Assembly (NCBI RefSeq): GCF_946478785.1
Contig: NZ_CAMLDD010000001.1
Coordinates: 62,001 to 126,000 of the forward strand
Direction of reading: 5' to 3'
Length of the DNA: 64,000 nt
From: an uncultured Flavobacterium sp.
Lineage (GTDB): Bacteria; Bacteroidota; Bacteroidia; Flavobacteriales; Flavobacteriaceae
Notes under the pieces: generated by a model
What the model was told of the DNA's origin: nothing
Seen by the model: the letters and a program-made list of their open reading frames with translations, nothing else
The model's database searches: none
Shown: in pieces, positions 34,659-42,495 of the stretch
Layout: each line of letters begins with the position of its first letter
Numbering within the stretch: position 1 is the stretch's first letter
Program-made: the position numbers and the translations under genes

Positions 34659-35076
34659 TTAATTTATTGGTAGAACAATTCTGTCTTTGGGCTCAGCTGA
34701 CCATTGAACTTGCCAAACACGTCCATCAATTTGGTCAAGCAAAATGAAATTATATATGTTTGTTGTCGGATAAAGAAAAAATCTTCCGTTCTTCTCATCT
34801 TCCTTTGTAACTCGGGTTATTAAGGATAGCGGAGATTCAAACTCATTACCTTTTGCAGACCATTGAACTTGCCACATTTGTCCATCTTTTGTATTCATTT
34901 TAATAAATGTATACATATTTTTTGTTGCGAATAGCCTATACCCAATATCACTATCTGTAGAAATATTTTGAGTTGGTGTGTCAGATGTGCTTTGGGGAAA
35001 AAGCAGAAATTGTCGTCAAAGTAATAATTGTTACAAAGAATAATTTTACCATTTGTTTCAGTGTTTTAATTGTCAT
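34659..35076 (-). pseudogene. Secreted WQVQW-repeat cassette protein, broken by one base
   Basis: The ATG at 35076 opens a signal peptide (MVKLFFVTIITLTTISAF within it). The frame is lost at about 34994-35002, where the sense strand reads CTTTTTCCCCAAAG. One T fewer would join it to the downstream frame reading STSDTPTQNISTDSDIGYRL and onward. The mature part has two related repeats ending DGQMWQVQWSA and DGRVWQVQWSA, about 50 residues apart. As given, only the 85 C-terminal residues (34659-34916) have an ATG. It could be an exported small repeat protein inactivated recently, or a sequencing error. Confidence 0.65.
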
Positions 35077-35100
35077 TATATCTGTAGGGTTTTTATGCTG

Positions 35101-35243
35101 ACCGATAATGTCTTGGCGCTAAACGAGGTTTGGGATTTTGGGATTAATGATGCGAAATTTTTCGGTAGCTCAAATTTTACAATTACAAAACCATTTTTAA
35201 AATTCAGCCAAATGCCCAAATCTCGTGTACGGCTGTTATTCAC
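35101..35243 (-). repeat. attC-like palindrome e
   Basis: The arms are TTGGCGCTAAACGAGGTTTG and CCCAAATCTCGTGTACGGCT; the outer ends are ATAATG and GTTATTC. The inner block ACAATTACAAAACCATTTTT follows the family. It starts about 14 bp after the stop of the caspase-like gene. Confidence 0.6.
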
Positions 35244-35256
35244 TTTTTTTTTTTAT

Positions 35257-35973
35257 TTAAATTATTGTTATTACAAATGGGAAATCCACATCTCCAATTT
35301 TTGTCGGATTCTGATTTCCTTTTGTTAATTCTACAACTTGTTTGTTTGTCAGTTCAAATATGTAATTTGCGCCTACAATTTCTTCTCTAAAATATTCGTG
35401 AATGTAAATTGAAATGTCTATTATTAATTGAAGAAATAAAAAACCACTTGCACTTTCCCCAATACTTGAAGCAAAAAGATATAATGTCCCTTCGTCAGAA
35501 TTCTGTATTGATTGATTAAATTTTAAGAGCGATTCTTCTCTTGTTAATGGTCTTTTTACAATTCCTCCATACTTATATTTTGGTATAAGTCTATTTATTC
35601 TTTTTATATCAAGTTCAAAGTCGATAATATCTCTGCAAGTTTCAATAATGTGTAGTTGTCTTTTGCAATGAAATTGTATTTGTCCGGGTTGAACAAATAA
35701 TTCTTTTTGCATTTGAAAAACTTGATTACCGTCTTTATTTGCACCGTGTCCAATAAGTAAAACAACTAAATAATCACTCGTGTTTAAGAATTCAAGATTT
35801 TGAAGTGTCTCTAATTTGGGTTCTTCATAAATAAATATCTCATTGTCAAAATCAAAAGCACCACCTGCATTGCTACAAAAATAGTCAATATATAGTTGAA
35901 TGATTTTGCGGTCATTTGTTAGTTCAATTTCTGTTTTACTATGTCCTTTGATTATTAAAATTGATTTCTTCAT
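35257..35973 (-). CDS. Caspase-like (peptidase C14-type) cassette protein
   Basis: 238 residues with the spacing of a caspase fold: an N-terminal strand (SILIIKGHS), an acidic helix and linker, then the catalytic His in LVVLLIGHGANKDG (H76) and the catalytic Cys in HIIETCRDI (C113). The p20-like core ends at about 120. The downstream part (PLTREESLLKFNQSIQNSDEGTLYLFASSIGESASG, given by its ends) is consistent with a p10-like region: strand, then SIGESASG. Bacterial caspase-like proteins often act in defence or programmed death. It lies in the cassette array, one site on each side. Activity is not shown. Confidence 0.7.
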   Translation of the reverse strand: MKKSILIIKGHSKTEIELTNDRKIIQLYIDYFCSNAGGAFDFDNEIFIYEEPKLETLQNLEFLNTSDYLVVLLIGHGANKDGNQVFQMQKELFVQPGQIQFHCKRQLHIIETCRDIIDFELDIKRINRLIPKYKYGGIVKRPLTREESLLKFNQSIQNSDEGTLYLFASSIGESASGFLFLQLIIDISIYIHEYFREEIVGANYIFELTNKQVVELTKGNQNPTKIGDVDFPFVITII

Positions 35974-36002
35974 TTTTCGGAATATCTCGGTCTTTAAAAT
36001 AG

Positions 36003-36137
36003 TGCATAATGTTCTCGCGCTACAAGCAGTTTGGGATTAAGAAAGCCAAATTTCGGATAAACACAAATTTATCTGATACAAGACCAACTTTAAATTAAAC
36101 CTAAAACCCAAATTGCTTGTAGCGTGTGTTATATGCA
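36003..36137 (-). repeat. attC-like palindrome f (best-preserved)
   Basis: The arms TCTCGCGCTACAAGCAGTTT and CCAAATTGCTTGTAGCGTGT pair over about 20 bp with few mismatches. The outer ends are TGCATAATG and GTTATATGCA. Within lies the block ATACAAGACCAACTTTAAAT. Its right end is 5 bp after the stop of the 36142-36642 gene, as expected for a cassette. Confidence 0.65.
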
Positions 36138-36141
36138 GGTT

Positions 36142-36642
36142 TTATTTTATGTTTGAGTTGACTGAAATAGGTTCAACTTTTTTCGGATTAATGTTTGTCG
36201 AATCTTTTTTAGATTTTGGCGAAACTTTCAGTTTCTGTGGCTCGTTCGTTGATTCAATTTTAGGTTTACTTTCTGCATAAGATTTTGCCATTTCAACTAT
36301 ACTATAAATACCTCCAACAATGCCCAAAACGAGTGCAGGCCAAAGAGTATAATATTTAAATTTAGATATTTTGTATTCATAAAATTGTTTATCATCTAAA
36401 ATCTTTTTTTCTTTCGCTTTCGCTAAATTATACGACTTCCATCCTCCAGCTTGTAAAACTTCTTCACCAGTTTTACTAAGTTCAAAGATATTAGTATTTA
36501 TATGAGGAGTAACTAAATATCCTTTACATTTAAGTGCGATTGCAACTCTAGAATATTCTCTATTGTCAAAAGGAGATATATCAGTCCAACCATTTCTTAA
36601 TATTGTATTAAATATTTCTTCATTAATTTCATCTTCTTCCAT
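36142..36642 (-). CDS. Cassette protein with winged-helix-like N-terminus and one membrane helix
   Basis: 166 residues. The N-terminal part (FNTILRNGWTDISPFDNREY; IALKCKGYLVTPHINTNIFE) is compatible with a winged helix. A membrane helix lies at about 101-118 (TLWPALVLGIVGGIYSIV), followed by a Lys/Ser-rich tail (KSKKDSTNINPKKVEP). I do not know the family. It is the first gene of the cassette array on this strand; no further attC-like site is found upstream. Confidence 0.55.
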   Translation of the reverse strand: MEEDEINEEIFNTILRNGWTDISPFDNREYSRVAIALKCKGYLVTPHINTNIFELSKTGEEVLQAGGWKSYNLAKAKEKKILDDKQFYEYKISKFKYYTLWPALVLGIVGGIYSIVEMAKSYAESKPKIESTNEPQKLKVSPKSKKDSTNINPKKVEPISVNSNIK

Positions 36643-36934
36643 AATGTTTTTTTTCTACTGCGGTAAACTTGGATATAACTTAATTATTTAGGCGATAAAA
36701 TTGCTTACATAAGTACTATTGTGGATGGCTTTATGCCATTCTTTAAATTTCTAAATCAAACGTACAAAACCGCTTTTGTTTTATTTTACGGTTTTCCGTA
36801 GTTCATATAATTAAAAAAGTTGCAAAATAATTCGTTAATGATGAAATCATACCGTATAAATACCTGTTTAATGCAAAAAACACCCTCAAGGTACTTCTAG
36901 TTATATTATAATTAAGAATTAGAGTGAACTAGCT

Positions 36935-37177
36935 TTAAAAAATGACAACTGCTAAAGAGAATATTAGACCAGTAACAATTATTATAAAAGATAACACCAT
37001 TAATATCCTTTCAATTAACGTAACCAACCACGCTTGTTGATAATTCTTAAAATGTTGTAAACCACCAGGACCTCTGCGATTAAATCTACGTTTATTAACT
37101 TTATATCTAATAACAAACCCTAAAACAACAAAAAAGATTCCAATCGCAATTACGGTAATTTCAGAGCTAACTTTCAT
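36935..37177 (-). CDS. Small two-helix membrane protein
   Basis: 80 residues with two transmembrane helices (ITVIAIGIFFVVLGFVIRY and ILMVLSFIIIVTGLIFSLAV) and a basic cytoplasmic loop (KVNKRRFNRRGPGGLQHFK). I recognise no family. It lies upstream of the cassette array, with no attC-like site beside it, so it is not obviously a cassette. It is transcribed in the same direction as the XRE regulator gene. Confidence 0.55.
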   Translation of the reverse strand: MKVSSEITVIAIGIFFVVLGFVIRYKVNKRRFNRRGPGGLQHFKNYQQAWLVTLIERILMVLSFIIIVTGLIFSLAVVIF

Positions 37178-37267
37178 ATTTGGTGATTAATATGATATAA
37201 AAATAATGAAAATTACATAAAGGAAGGTTTATCAATATAAATACATAAAAAAAGATGCCTATGCTTC

Positions 37268-37528
37268 TTATTTATGAATATCAATTTTTTTTAGGTCGAA
37301 ATCAAAATCAAGTAATTCCTTCGGATGTATACCTAGACCAGTTGCTATACTAACGAGTGTTTCAAGTGTTGGATTTCCTGTGCCAATTTCATATTTATGG
37401 TAATTGCTGGAATCAAACTTAGTAGTGCTATCTACTCCGCTTAAAGTTTTTATTTTCTCTGCCCTAATTTTTTTTAAGTTTTCGCCAAAGGCTTTCTTAT
37501 AAGCCTTCAATAGTTCTTCCCTAGCCAT
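37268..37528 (-). CDS. XRE-family helix-turn-helix regulator
   Basis: 86 residues forming a compact Cro/C1-type HTH: GENLKKIRAEKIKTLSGVD, then YHKYEIGTGNPTLETLVSIA and a terminal helix (LGIHPKELLDFDFDL). There is no extra domain, so it is a small DNA-binding repressor. The start is 38 bp from a perfect 38-bp palindrome (37567-37604), very likely its own operator, which suggests autoregulation and possibly control of divergent genes. Confidence 0.85.
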   Translation of the reverse strand: MAREELLKAYKKAFGENLKKIRAEKIKTLSGVDSTTKFDSSNYHKYEIGTGNPTLETLVSIATGLGIHPKELLDFDFDLKKIDIHK

Positions 37529-37566
37529 ATAACTTTAATTTTAAGGAACAATATTTGACTTTTATT

Positions 37567-37604
37567 AAAAATATTTATGGTGATATATCACCATAAATAT
37601 TTTT
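37567..37604. promoter_or_regulatory. Perfect 38-bp palindrome, probable operator
   Basis: The palindrome is perfect from end to end, centred at 37585/37586, with a core of GGTGATATATCACC. It sits between the XRE gene (minus) and the start of the downstream RNA (plus). TATATTTG at 37610-37617, a -7-like element, abuts it, so a bound regulator could block plus-strand transcription. Confidence 0.65.
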
Positions 37605-37656
37605 TTACATATATTTGTAACAATTCAATTGAAAATGAATTAATATCTTTGCGATT

Positions 37657-37830
37657 CTTCAAATCAAAATATTGAAGCATTCGCTTTGAATCTCGTTTCA
37701 GAAAATTGGCGTTTTTAAAACCACGAGATGATAAGTAAGATGCTCACGACCTTTACGGGCGTGGGCTCACTTATTTGTGGTTGGGTATGCCAATGCCTCT
37801 GAAACAATAAGCTGAGTTCGCGCCTTTTTT
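37657..37830 (+). ncRNA. Long-hairpin structured RNA, candidate 6S-like RNA
   Basis: A TATCTTTG -7-like element lies at 37644-37651. The predicted RNA folds into one long hairpin with several paired tiers: GTTTCAGA/TCTGAAAC, ATTGGC/GCCAAT, AACCAC/GTGGTT, ATAAGT/ACTTA and GCTCACG/CGTGGGC around the loop ACCTTTACGGG. Large internal bubbles separate the tiers. The 5' GAATCTC can close against GAGTTC near the end, followed by GCGCC and a T6 run. The overall shape is that of a 6S-like RNA (Flavobacteria have the 6S-Flavo family), but I cannot run a covariance search. It is the only gene-like feature between the XRE regulator and the SusC gene. Confidence 0.5.
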
Positions 37831-37979
37831 ATAATAACTCAGATAACATTCAAAGTAGAATCTTCCTTTTTTTAAAGTTTCGCATTGCAAGTGTTGAATC
37901 TTTAATCAATGTAATGTGAACTAAACAAATTAATTCCCTTATGACCATTAAGACGTTTACTTAATGCATAAAAAATGGC

Positions 37980-38011
37980 CCTCTGCAGCAGCGACTAAAC
38001 TATAGCAGAGG
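37980..38011 (+). promoter_or_regulatory. Leader hairpin before the SusC gene
   Basis: The 7-bp stem CCTCTGC/GCAGAGG with an 18-base loop lies 45 bp upstream of the SusC start codon. No T-tract follows, so it is not a typical terminator. It could protect the leader or affect expression of the SusC operon. Confidence 0.4.
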
Positions 38012-38055
38012 ACCTTAGCTAATCAAATACCATTTAACTAACCAATCCCAATATT

Positions 38056-41000
38056 ATGAATTATTTTTCATTTTTCAAGGATGGGAAAGCTCTTTATTGC
38101 CTATTTTTTATATGGCTCTGTTTTTCTTTTTCATCTCTTTATGCCAAGAATTCCAACAAGCATAGTACTTCATTTTTTCAACAATTTCAGGTTCAGGGAA
38201 CTATTAGCGACGGATCCAATCCGCTTCCTGGTGTAACGATCGCCATTAAAAATAAACGCAATTCCGCAACTATTTCGGATTATAGCGGTCAGTATGCTCT
38301 TTCTGCTTCTCCATCGGATACCTTGATCGTTTCTTTTATAGGATTTAAAACTGTTCTTGTTCCTGTTCAGAATCGTAAAACAATCAATATTTCATTAGAG
38401 TATGATACCACAACACTGAAGGAAGTGAAAGTCAATGCAGGCTACTATTCAATAAAGGAAAGCGAGCGTACAGGAAGCATTGCCCGAATTACTTCGAAAG
38501 ATATTCAAACCCAACCCGTAACAAATGTGCTTGCAGCTATGCAGGGGCGAATGGCCGGTGTGAGTATAATACAGACCACAGGGGTTCCCGGTGGAGGATT
38601 TGATATTAAAATTCGTGGACAGAACAGTATTCGAAGTGATGGTAATAATCCCCTATACATTATAGATGGTGTTCCGTATGCCTCAGATCCAATCGGCTAT
38701 AATCAGACAGCCTCCACATTTCCCACCGTTACAAGTCCGCTCAACAGTATAAATCCCGATACAATTGAAAGTATCGAGATACTTAAAGATGCTGATGCCA
38801 CCTCGATTTATGGGTCAAGAGGCGCCAATGGGGTGGTGCTTATCACTACTAAGAAAGGAAAAGGCGGAAAAACTGTTGTGAGTGTTAAAGCTACAACAGG
38901 GGCCGGAACAGTTACTAAATTCATGAAACTGATGGGTACCGAGCAGTATCTTGCTATGAGGAGACAGGCTTTTGTCAATGATGGTCTGACCCAGTATAAT
39001 CCTTGGGACTATGATATTAACGGGACATGGGACCAGAATCGTGAAACAGACTGGCAGAAAGAATTTTTAGGTGGTACTGCCGAAATAACGGATCTGCAGG
39101 CAACGCTCTCGGGCGGGTCTGATAAAACGCAGTTTTTGTTAAGCAGTTCTTACCACACAGAGTCTACCGTGTTCCCTGGCCAGTATATGTACAAGAAAGG
39201 AGGGACGCAGTTCAGCATGAGCCACCGCTCAGAAGATAATAGGTTCAAACTTACTTTTTCAGCAGGATACAATATTCAGGATAATGATCAGCCTGCATAT
39301 GATGTTACTGCAAGCTCAAGGTATCTCGCGCCAAATGCTCCTGCGCTGTATGATGCCTCGGGCAACTTAAACTGGGAAAATGGAACTTGGCAGAACCCGC
39401 TTCGTTACAGGGATGCAAAGTTTAGATCCAAAACAAATGATCTTGTTACCAGCGCCGTGTTGTCTTATGATTTACTGGATAATTTAGTTCTGAAAAGCAA
39501 TTTTGGTTTTACGGACTTAAGGCACGAAGAAACCCGAACTTCGCCTTCTACCATCTATAATCCTGCTTATCAGCTGACAAGTGCCTTTTCCGGTATTTAC
39601 TTAAATAATACAGACCGACAGTCCTGGATAGTGGAGCCTCAGATAAGTTGGGAAAAAGAAATGACTTTTGGCAAAGTCAATATTCTTGCCGGAGGAACTT
39701 TCCAGAGCCAGATAACGGATCGGCTTTATCAATTCGGAAACGGTTTCACATCAAATGATCTGATCTATGACCTTGCATCTGCAGCTACTGTGCGGGTTTT
39801 ATACAGTGATGAAGCTCTGTATAAATACCAGGCTTTTTTCGGAAGGATCAACTATAATTGGCAGGAGCGATATATCGTGAACCTTACAGGAAGGCGGGAC
39901 GGTTCAAGCCGATTTGGGCCGGGAAATCAGTTTGCCAATTTCGGTGCAGTGGGTGCGGCATGGATTTTCACCAAAGAAAGATTTTTCAAAGATATTTCAT
40001 GGCTGAGTTTCGGCAAACTGCGTGGCAGTTACGGAACGACCGGAAATGATCAGATTGGTGATTACCAGTTTCTCGACACCTATACCTCTTCGGGACTTAA
40101 TTATGATAACAATGTCGGATTACAGCCATCACGACTTTATAATCCTGACTTTGGATGGGAAACAAATAAAAAAATTGAAGCTGCTCTGGAAATGGGCTTT
40201 CTGCAGGATAAAATATTTCTAACCGCCGCTTGGTATCAGAACCGTTCATCCAATCAGCTCGTGGGCATACCTTTGGCAGGAACTACTGGATTCCAGTCCA
40301 TGCAGGCCAATTTAGATGCTGTTGTGCAAAACACAGGATTTGAATTCACTATCCGGACTCAAAACTTCAATACTCAGAACTTTAAATGGACGACCAGCCT
40401 TAATCTTACTTTTGCCCGAAATAAGCTTATTAGTTTTCCCGGACTTTCCGCATCTCCATACAATGAGCAATATCGTATCGGAGAACCCTTAAATATTGAG
40501 CTGAATTATAAATATACCGGTATTGACAGCCAGACAGGTGTTTATCTTTTCGAGGATATTAATAAGGATGGCGCCATATCGTTTCCCGAGGACAAACAGA
40601 GTGTAGTTGATTTCAACCCGCAGTACTTTGGAGGACTGCAAAATCAGCTCTACTACAAACGATGGAAGCTTGATTTCCTTTTTCAATTTGTAAAACAGGA
40701 GAATCGCAGCTATTATAATGGTTTTGCCGGACAGATGTCCAATCAGCCAGCAAGGGCTGCGGACAGCTGGATAAAGGCCGGTGATAATGCAGCACAGCAA
40801 ATTTATACCAGCGGCTATAATGAAGATGCCGTCACTGCCGACTATCTCTATAACCAGAGTACGGGTTCTATCACTGATGCGTCTTTTATTCGCCTAAAGA
40901 ATATAGCTTTTTCCTATGACCTGCCTTTAGGTACGAAAAATACACATTGCCAACTAATCCTGCAGGGGCAGAACCTGCTCACTTTTACAAAATATAAGGA

Positions 41001-41079
41001 CGGAGATCCTGAATTTATAGCCTCAGGTTACCTGCCTCCCCTGAAAATTATAACTGCTGGAATTCAACTCACTTTTTAA
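38056..41079 (+). CDS. SusC/RagA-family TonB-dependent outer-membrane receptor
   Basis: 1007 residues. A signal peptide (LYCLFFIWLCFSFSSLYA) is followed by a carboxypeptidase-regulatory-like domain (VQGTISDGSNPLPGVTIAIK) and the TonB plug (NVLAAMQGRMAGVSIIQTTG; NPLYIIDGVPYASDP; SIYGSRGANGVVLITTKKG). The rest is a long beta-barrel with the family motif NLTGRRDGSSRFGPGNQF, ending LTF. It imports bulky nutrients with the SusD partner encoded next. The S9 peptidase downstream points to peptides as the substrate. It starts an operon of three plus-strand genes; the cognate sigma or anti-sigma pair is not visible. Confidence 0.94.
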   Translation: MNYFSFFKDGKALYCLFFIWLCFSFSSLYAKNSNKHSTSFFQQFQVQGTISDGSNPLPGVTIAIKNKRNSATISDYSGQYALSASPSDTLIVSFIGFKTVLVPVQNRKTINISLEYDTTTLKEVKVNAGYYSIKESERTGSIARITSKDIQTQPVTNVLAAMQGRMAGVSIIQTTGVPGGGFDIKIRGQNSIRSDGNNPLYIIDGVPYASDPIGYNQTASTFPTVTSPLNSINPDTIESIEILKDADATSIYGSRGANGVVLITTKKGKGGKTVVSVKATTGAGTVTKFMKLMGTEQYLAMRRQAFVNDGLTQYNPWDYDINGTWDQNRETDWQKEFLGGTAEITDLQATLSGGSDKTQFLLSSSYHTESTVFPGQYMYKKGGTQFSMSHRSEDNRFKLTFSAGYNIQDNDQPAYDVTASSRYLAPNAPALYDASGNLNWENGTWQNPLRYRDAKFRSKTNDLVTSAVLSYDLLDNLVLKSNFGFTDLRHEETRTSPSTIYNPAYQLTSAFSGIYLNNTDRQSWIVEPQISWEKEMTFGKVNILAGGTFQSQITDRLYQFGNGFTSNDLIYDLASAATVRVLYSDEALYKYQAFFGRINYNWQERYIVNLTGRRDGSSRFGPGNQFANFGAVGAAWIFTKERFFKDISWLSFGKLRGSYGTTGNDQIGDYQFLDTYTSSGLNYDNNVGLQPSRLYNPDFGWETNKKIEAALEMGFLQDKIFLTAAWYQNRSSNQLVGIPLAGTTGFQSMQANLDAVVQNTGFEFTIRTQNFNTQNFKWTTSLNLTFARNKLISFPGLSASPYNEQYRIGEPLNIELNYKYTGIDSQTGVYLFEDINKDGAISFPEDKQSVVDFNPQYFGGLQNQLYYKRWKLDFLFQFVKQENRSYYNGFAGQMSNQPARAADSWIKAGDNAAQQIYTSGYNEDAVTADYLYNQSTGSITDASFIRLKNIAFSYDLPLGTKNTHCQLILQGQNLLTFTKYKDGDPEFIASGYLPPLKIITAGIQLTF

Positions 41080-41088
41080 TTATCTGTC

Positions 41089-42492
41089 ATGAAAACAATC
41101 TCCTTTAAAATTATTTCTATACACCGATTATTGCTTTTTCAAGCGATAACAATAGTGTGTCTGAGCTCATGTGATTCTTTTGTAGAAGTTGATCTGCCAA
41201 AATCACAATTAACAACAGTTTCAGTTTTTGATAACTATTCAACTGCAAACGCTGCATTGTCGGATATTTATTCTAAAATGAGGGATCATGGCTTACTTTC
41301 CGGTACTGCCTCAGGAGTTTCCAATCAGCTGGGCAATTACGCTGATGAGTTAACCTGTTTTGCAAGTCCTGGCGATCCGACACTTCGGTTTTACACCAAT
41401 ACACTTTTGCCTGCAAATTCAACTATCACCGATTATTGGAATATCAGTTATAATCAGATTTATGCAGCTAATGCCGTCATGGAAGGGATGGAGTTAAGCA
41501 ACAAATTAACTGTAAAGGAAAAAGAACAGCTAAAAGGGGAAGCTCTTTTTATCAGGGCTTTGGTGCATTTTTATCTAACAAATCTCTATGGAGACATTCC
41601 TTATATTACTTCGACGAACCATAAGATCAATAACACAGCTGAGAAGATTAAGGTCAAAGAGGTTTATGCCAAAGTTATTGTGGATTTGGAATCAGCGATA
41701 GCCCTAATGACACCGGATTATAAAAATGCAGAAAGAATACGGCCGAACCAATTTACGGCCAAAGCATTATTGGCAAGGGTATATCTGTATAACGAGTCAT
41801 GGGCGGAAGCAGCAAACGCTGCATCAGCGGTATTAAATGCTGTAAATCTGTATGCTATTGAAGATAATCCAGCCCTTGTATTTATAAAAGGTTCCAAGGA
41901 AACAATTTGGCAGTTTCAGCCATCCGCTTCCGGAAAAAACACAGATGAAGCAGCTATTTTTATATTTTTTTCAGGCCCTCCGCCCCTTGTGGCTTTAAGT
42001 AATAATCTGATCACTTCATTTGAAACAAATGACCTGCGAAAAACTAATTGGACTGCATCTATTAGTGACGGTACTACTACGTGGTATCATTCCTATAAAT
42101 ATAAGGAGTTTGATTATACAGCTTCCTCAGTTGAGTACTCGGTGATATTTCGCCTAGCTGAACAATATCTAATAAGAGCAGAAGCAAGGGCATATCAGGG
42201 AGATCTCATAGGTGCTAAAGAAGATTTAAATGTTATAAGGAACCGCGCGGGGCTGGCCGACACAGAGGCTGTCTCCAGGCAGGAAATTAGTGATGCCGTT
42301 TTACGCGAAAGGAGGTGGGAATTGTTTACAGAATATGGACACCGATTTTTTGACCTCAAACGCTCGGGAGAAATTGATAATGTTCTCTCTGTGTCAAAAG
42401 CAGGCTGGAATTCGACAGATATTTTATTTCCCCTTCCCCAAAACGAACTGAGTATTAATCCAAACCTGCGTCCGCAGAATAGCGGTTATTAA
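41089..42492 (+). CDS. RagB/SusD-family nutrient-binding lipoprotein
   Basis: 467 residues. A lipoprotein signal (AITIVCLSSCDSF) is followed by the helical TPR-like SusD fold with SQLTTVSVFDNYSTANAALS, YNQIYAANAVMEGME, EQLKGEALFIRALVHFYLTN, YGDIPYIT and, near the end, RRWELFTEYGHRFFDLKRSG. It is surface-exposed and caps the SusC barrel encoded 9 bp upstream. Length and order are normal. Substrate specificity cannot be read from sequence. Confidence 0.93.
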   Translation: MKTISFKIISIHRLLLFQAITIVCLSSCDSFVEVDLPKSQLTTVSVFDNYSTANAALSDIYSKMRDHGLLSGTASGVSNQLGNYADELTCFASPGDPTLRFYTNTLLPANSTITDYWNISYNQIYAANAVMEGMELSNKLTVKEKEQLKGEALFIRALVHFYLTNLYGDIPYITSTNHKINNTAEKIKVKEVYAKVIVDLESAIALMTPDYKNAERIRPNQFTAKALLARVYLYNESWAEAANAASAVLNAVNLYAIEDNPALVFIKGSKETIWQFQPSASGKNTDEAAIFIFFSGPPPLVALSNNLITSFETNDLRKTNWTASISDGTTTWYHSYKYKEFDYTASSVEYSVIFRLAEQYLIRAEARAYQGDLIGAKEDLNVIRNRAGLADTEAVSRQEISDAVLRERRWELFTEYGHRFFDLKRSGEIDNVLSVSKAGWNSTDILFPLPQNELSINPNLRPQNSGY

Positions 42493-42495
42493 TGT

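Larger units (their letters stand above)
32150..36650 (-). other. Integron-like gene cassette array without a visible integrase
   Basis: Six short coding units, all on the minus strand, alternate with large imperfect palindromes of 120-145 bp placed just after each stop codon. The palindromes share outer arms, a conserved inner block (roughly ACAAAACCAACTTT...ATTA...) and CCCAAAT/ATTTGGG inner arms. Their ends carry R'' and R' like boxes: GCCTAAC and GTTAGGC, the RYYYAAC/GTTRRRY consensus, best seen at 33280-33286 and 34095-34101. No tyrosine integrase gene is present in the window, so this would be a CALIN-type array. The identification as attC-related is structural inference. Confidence 0.65.

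Noticed and set aside
33167..36137. Evenly spaced repeats taken as a CRISPR array
   Set aside because: The units are long palindromes 0.4-1 kb apart with genes between them, not short repeats with 30-bp spacers.
33167..36137. The palindromes as ordinary transcription terminators
   Set aside because: They are too long (120-145 bp), conserve internal sequence as well as arms, and lack T-tracts after the stem.
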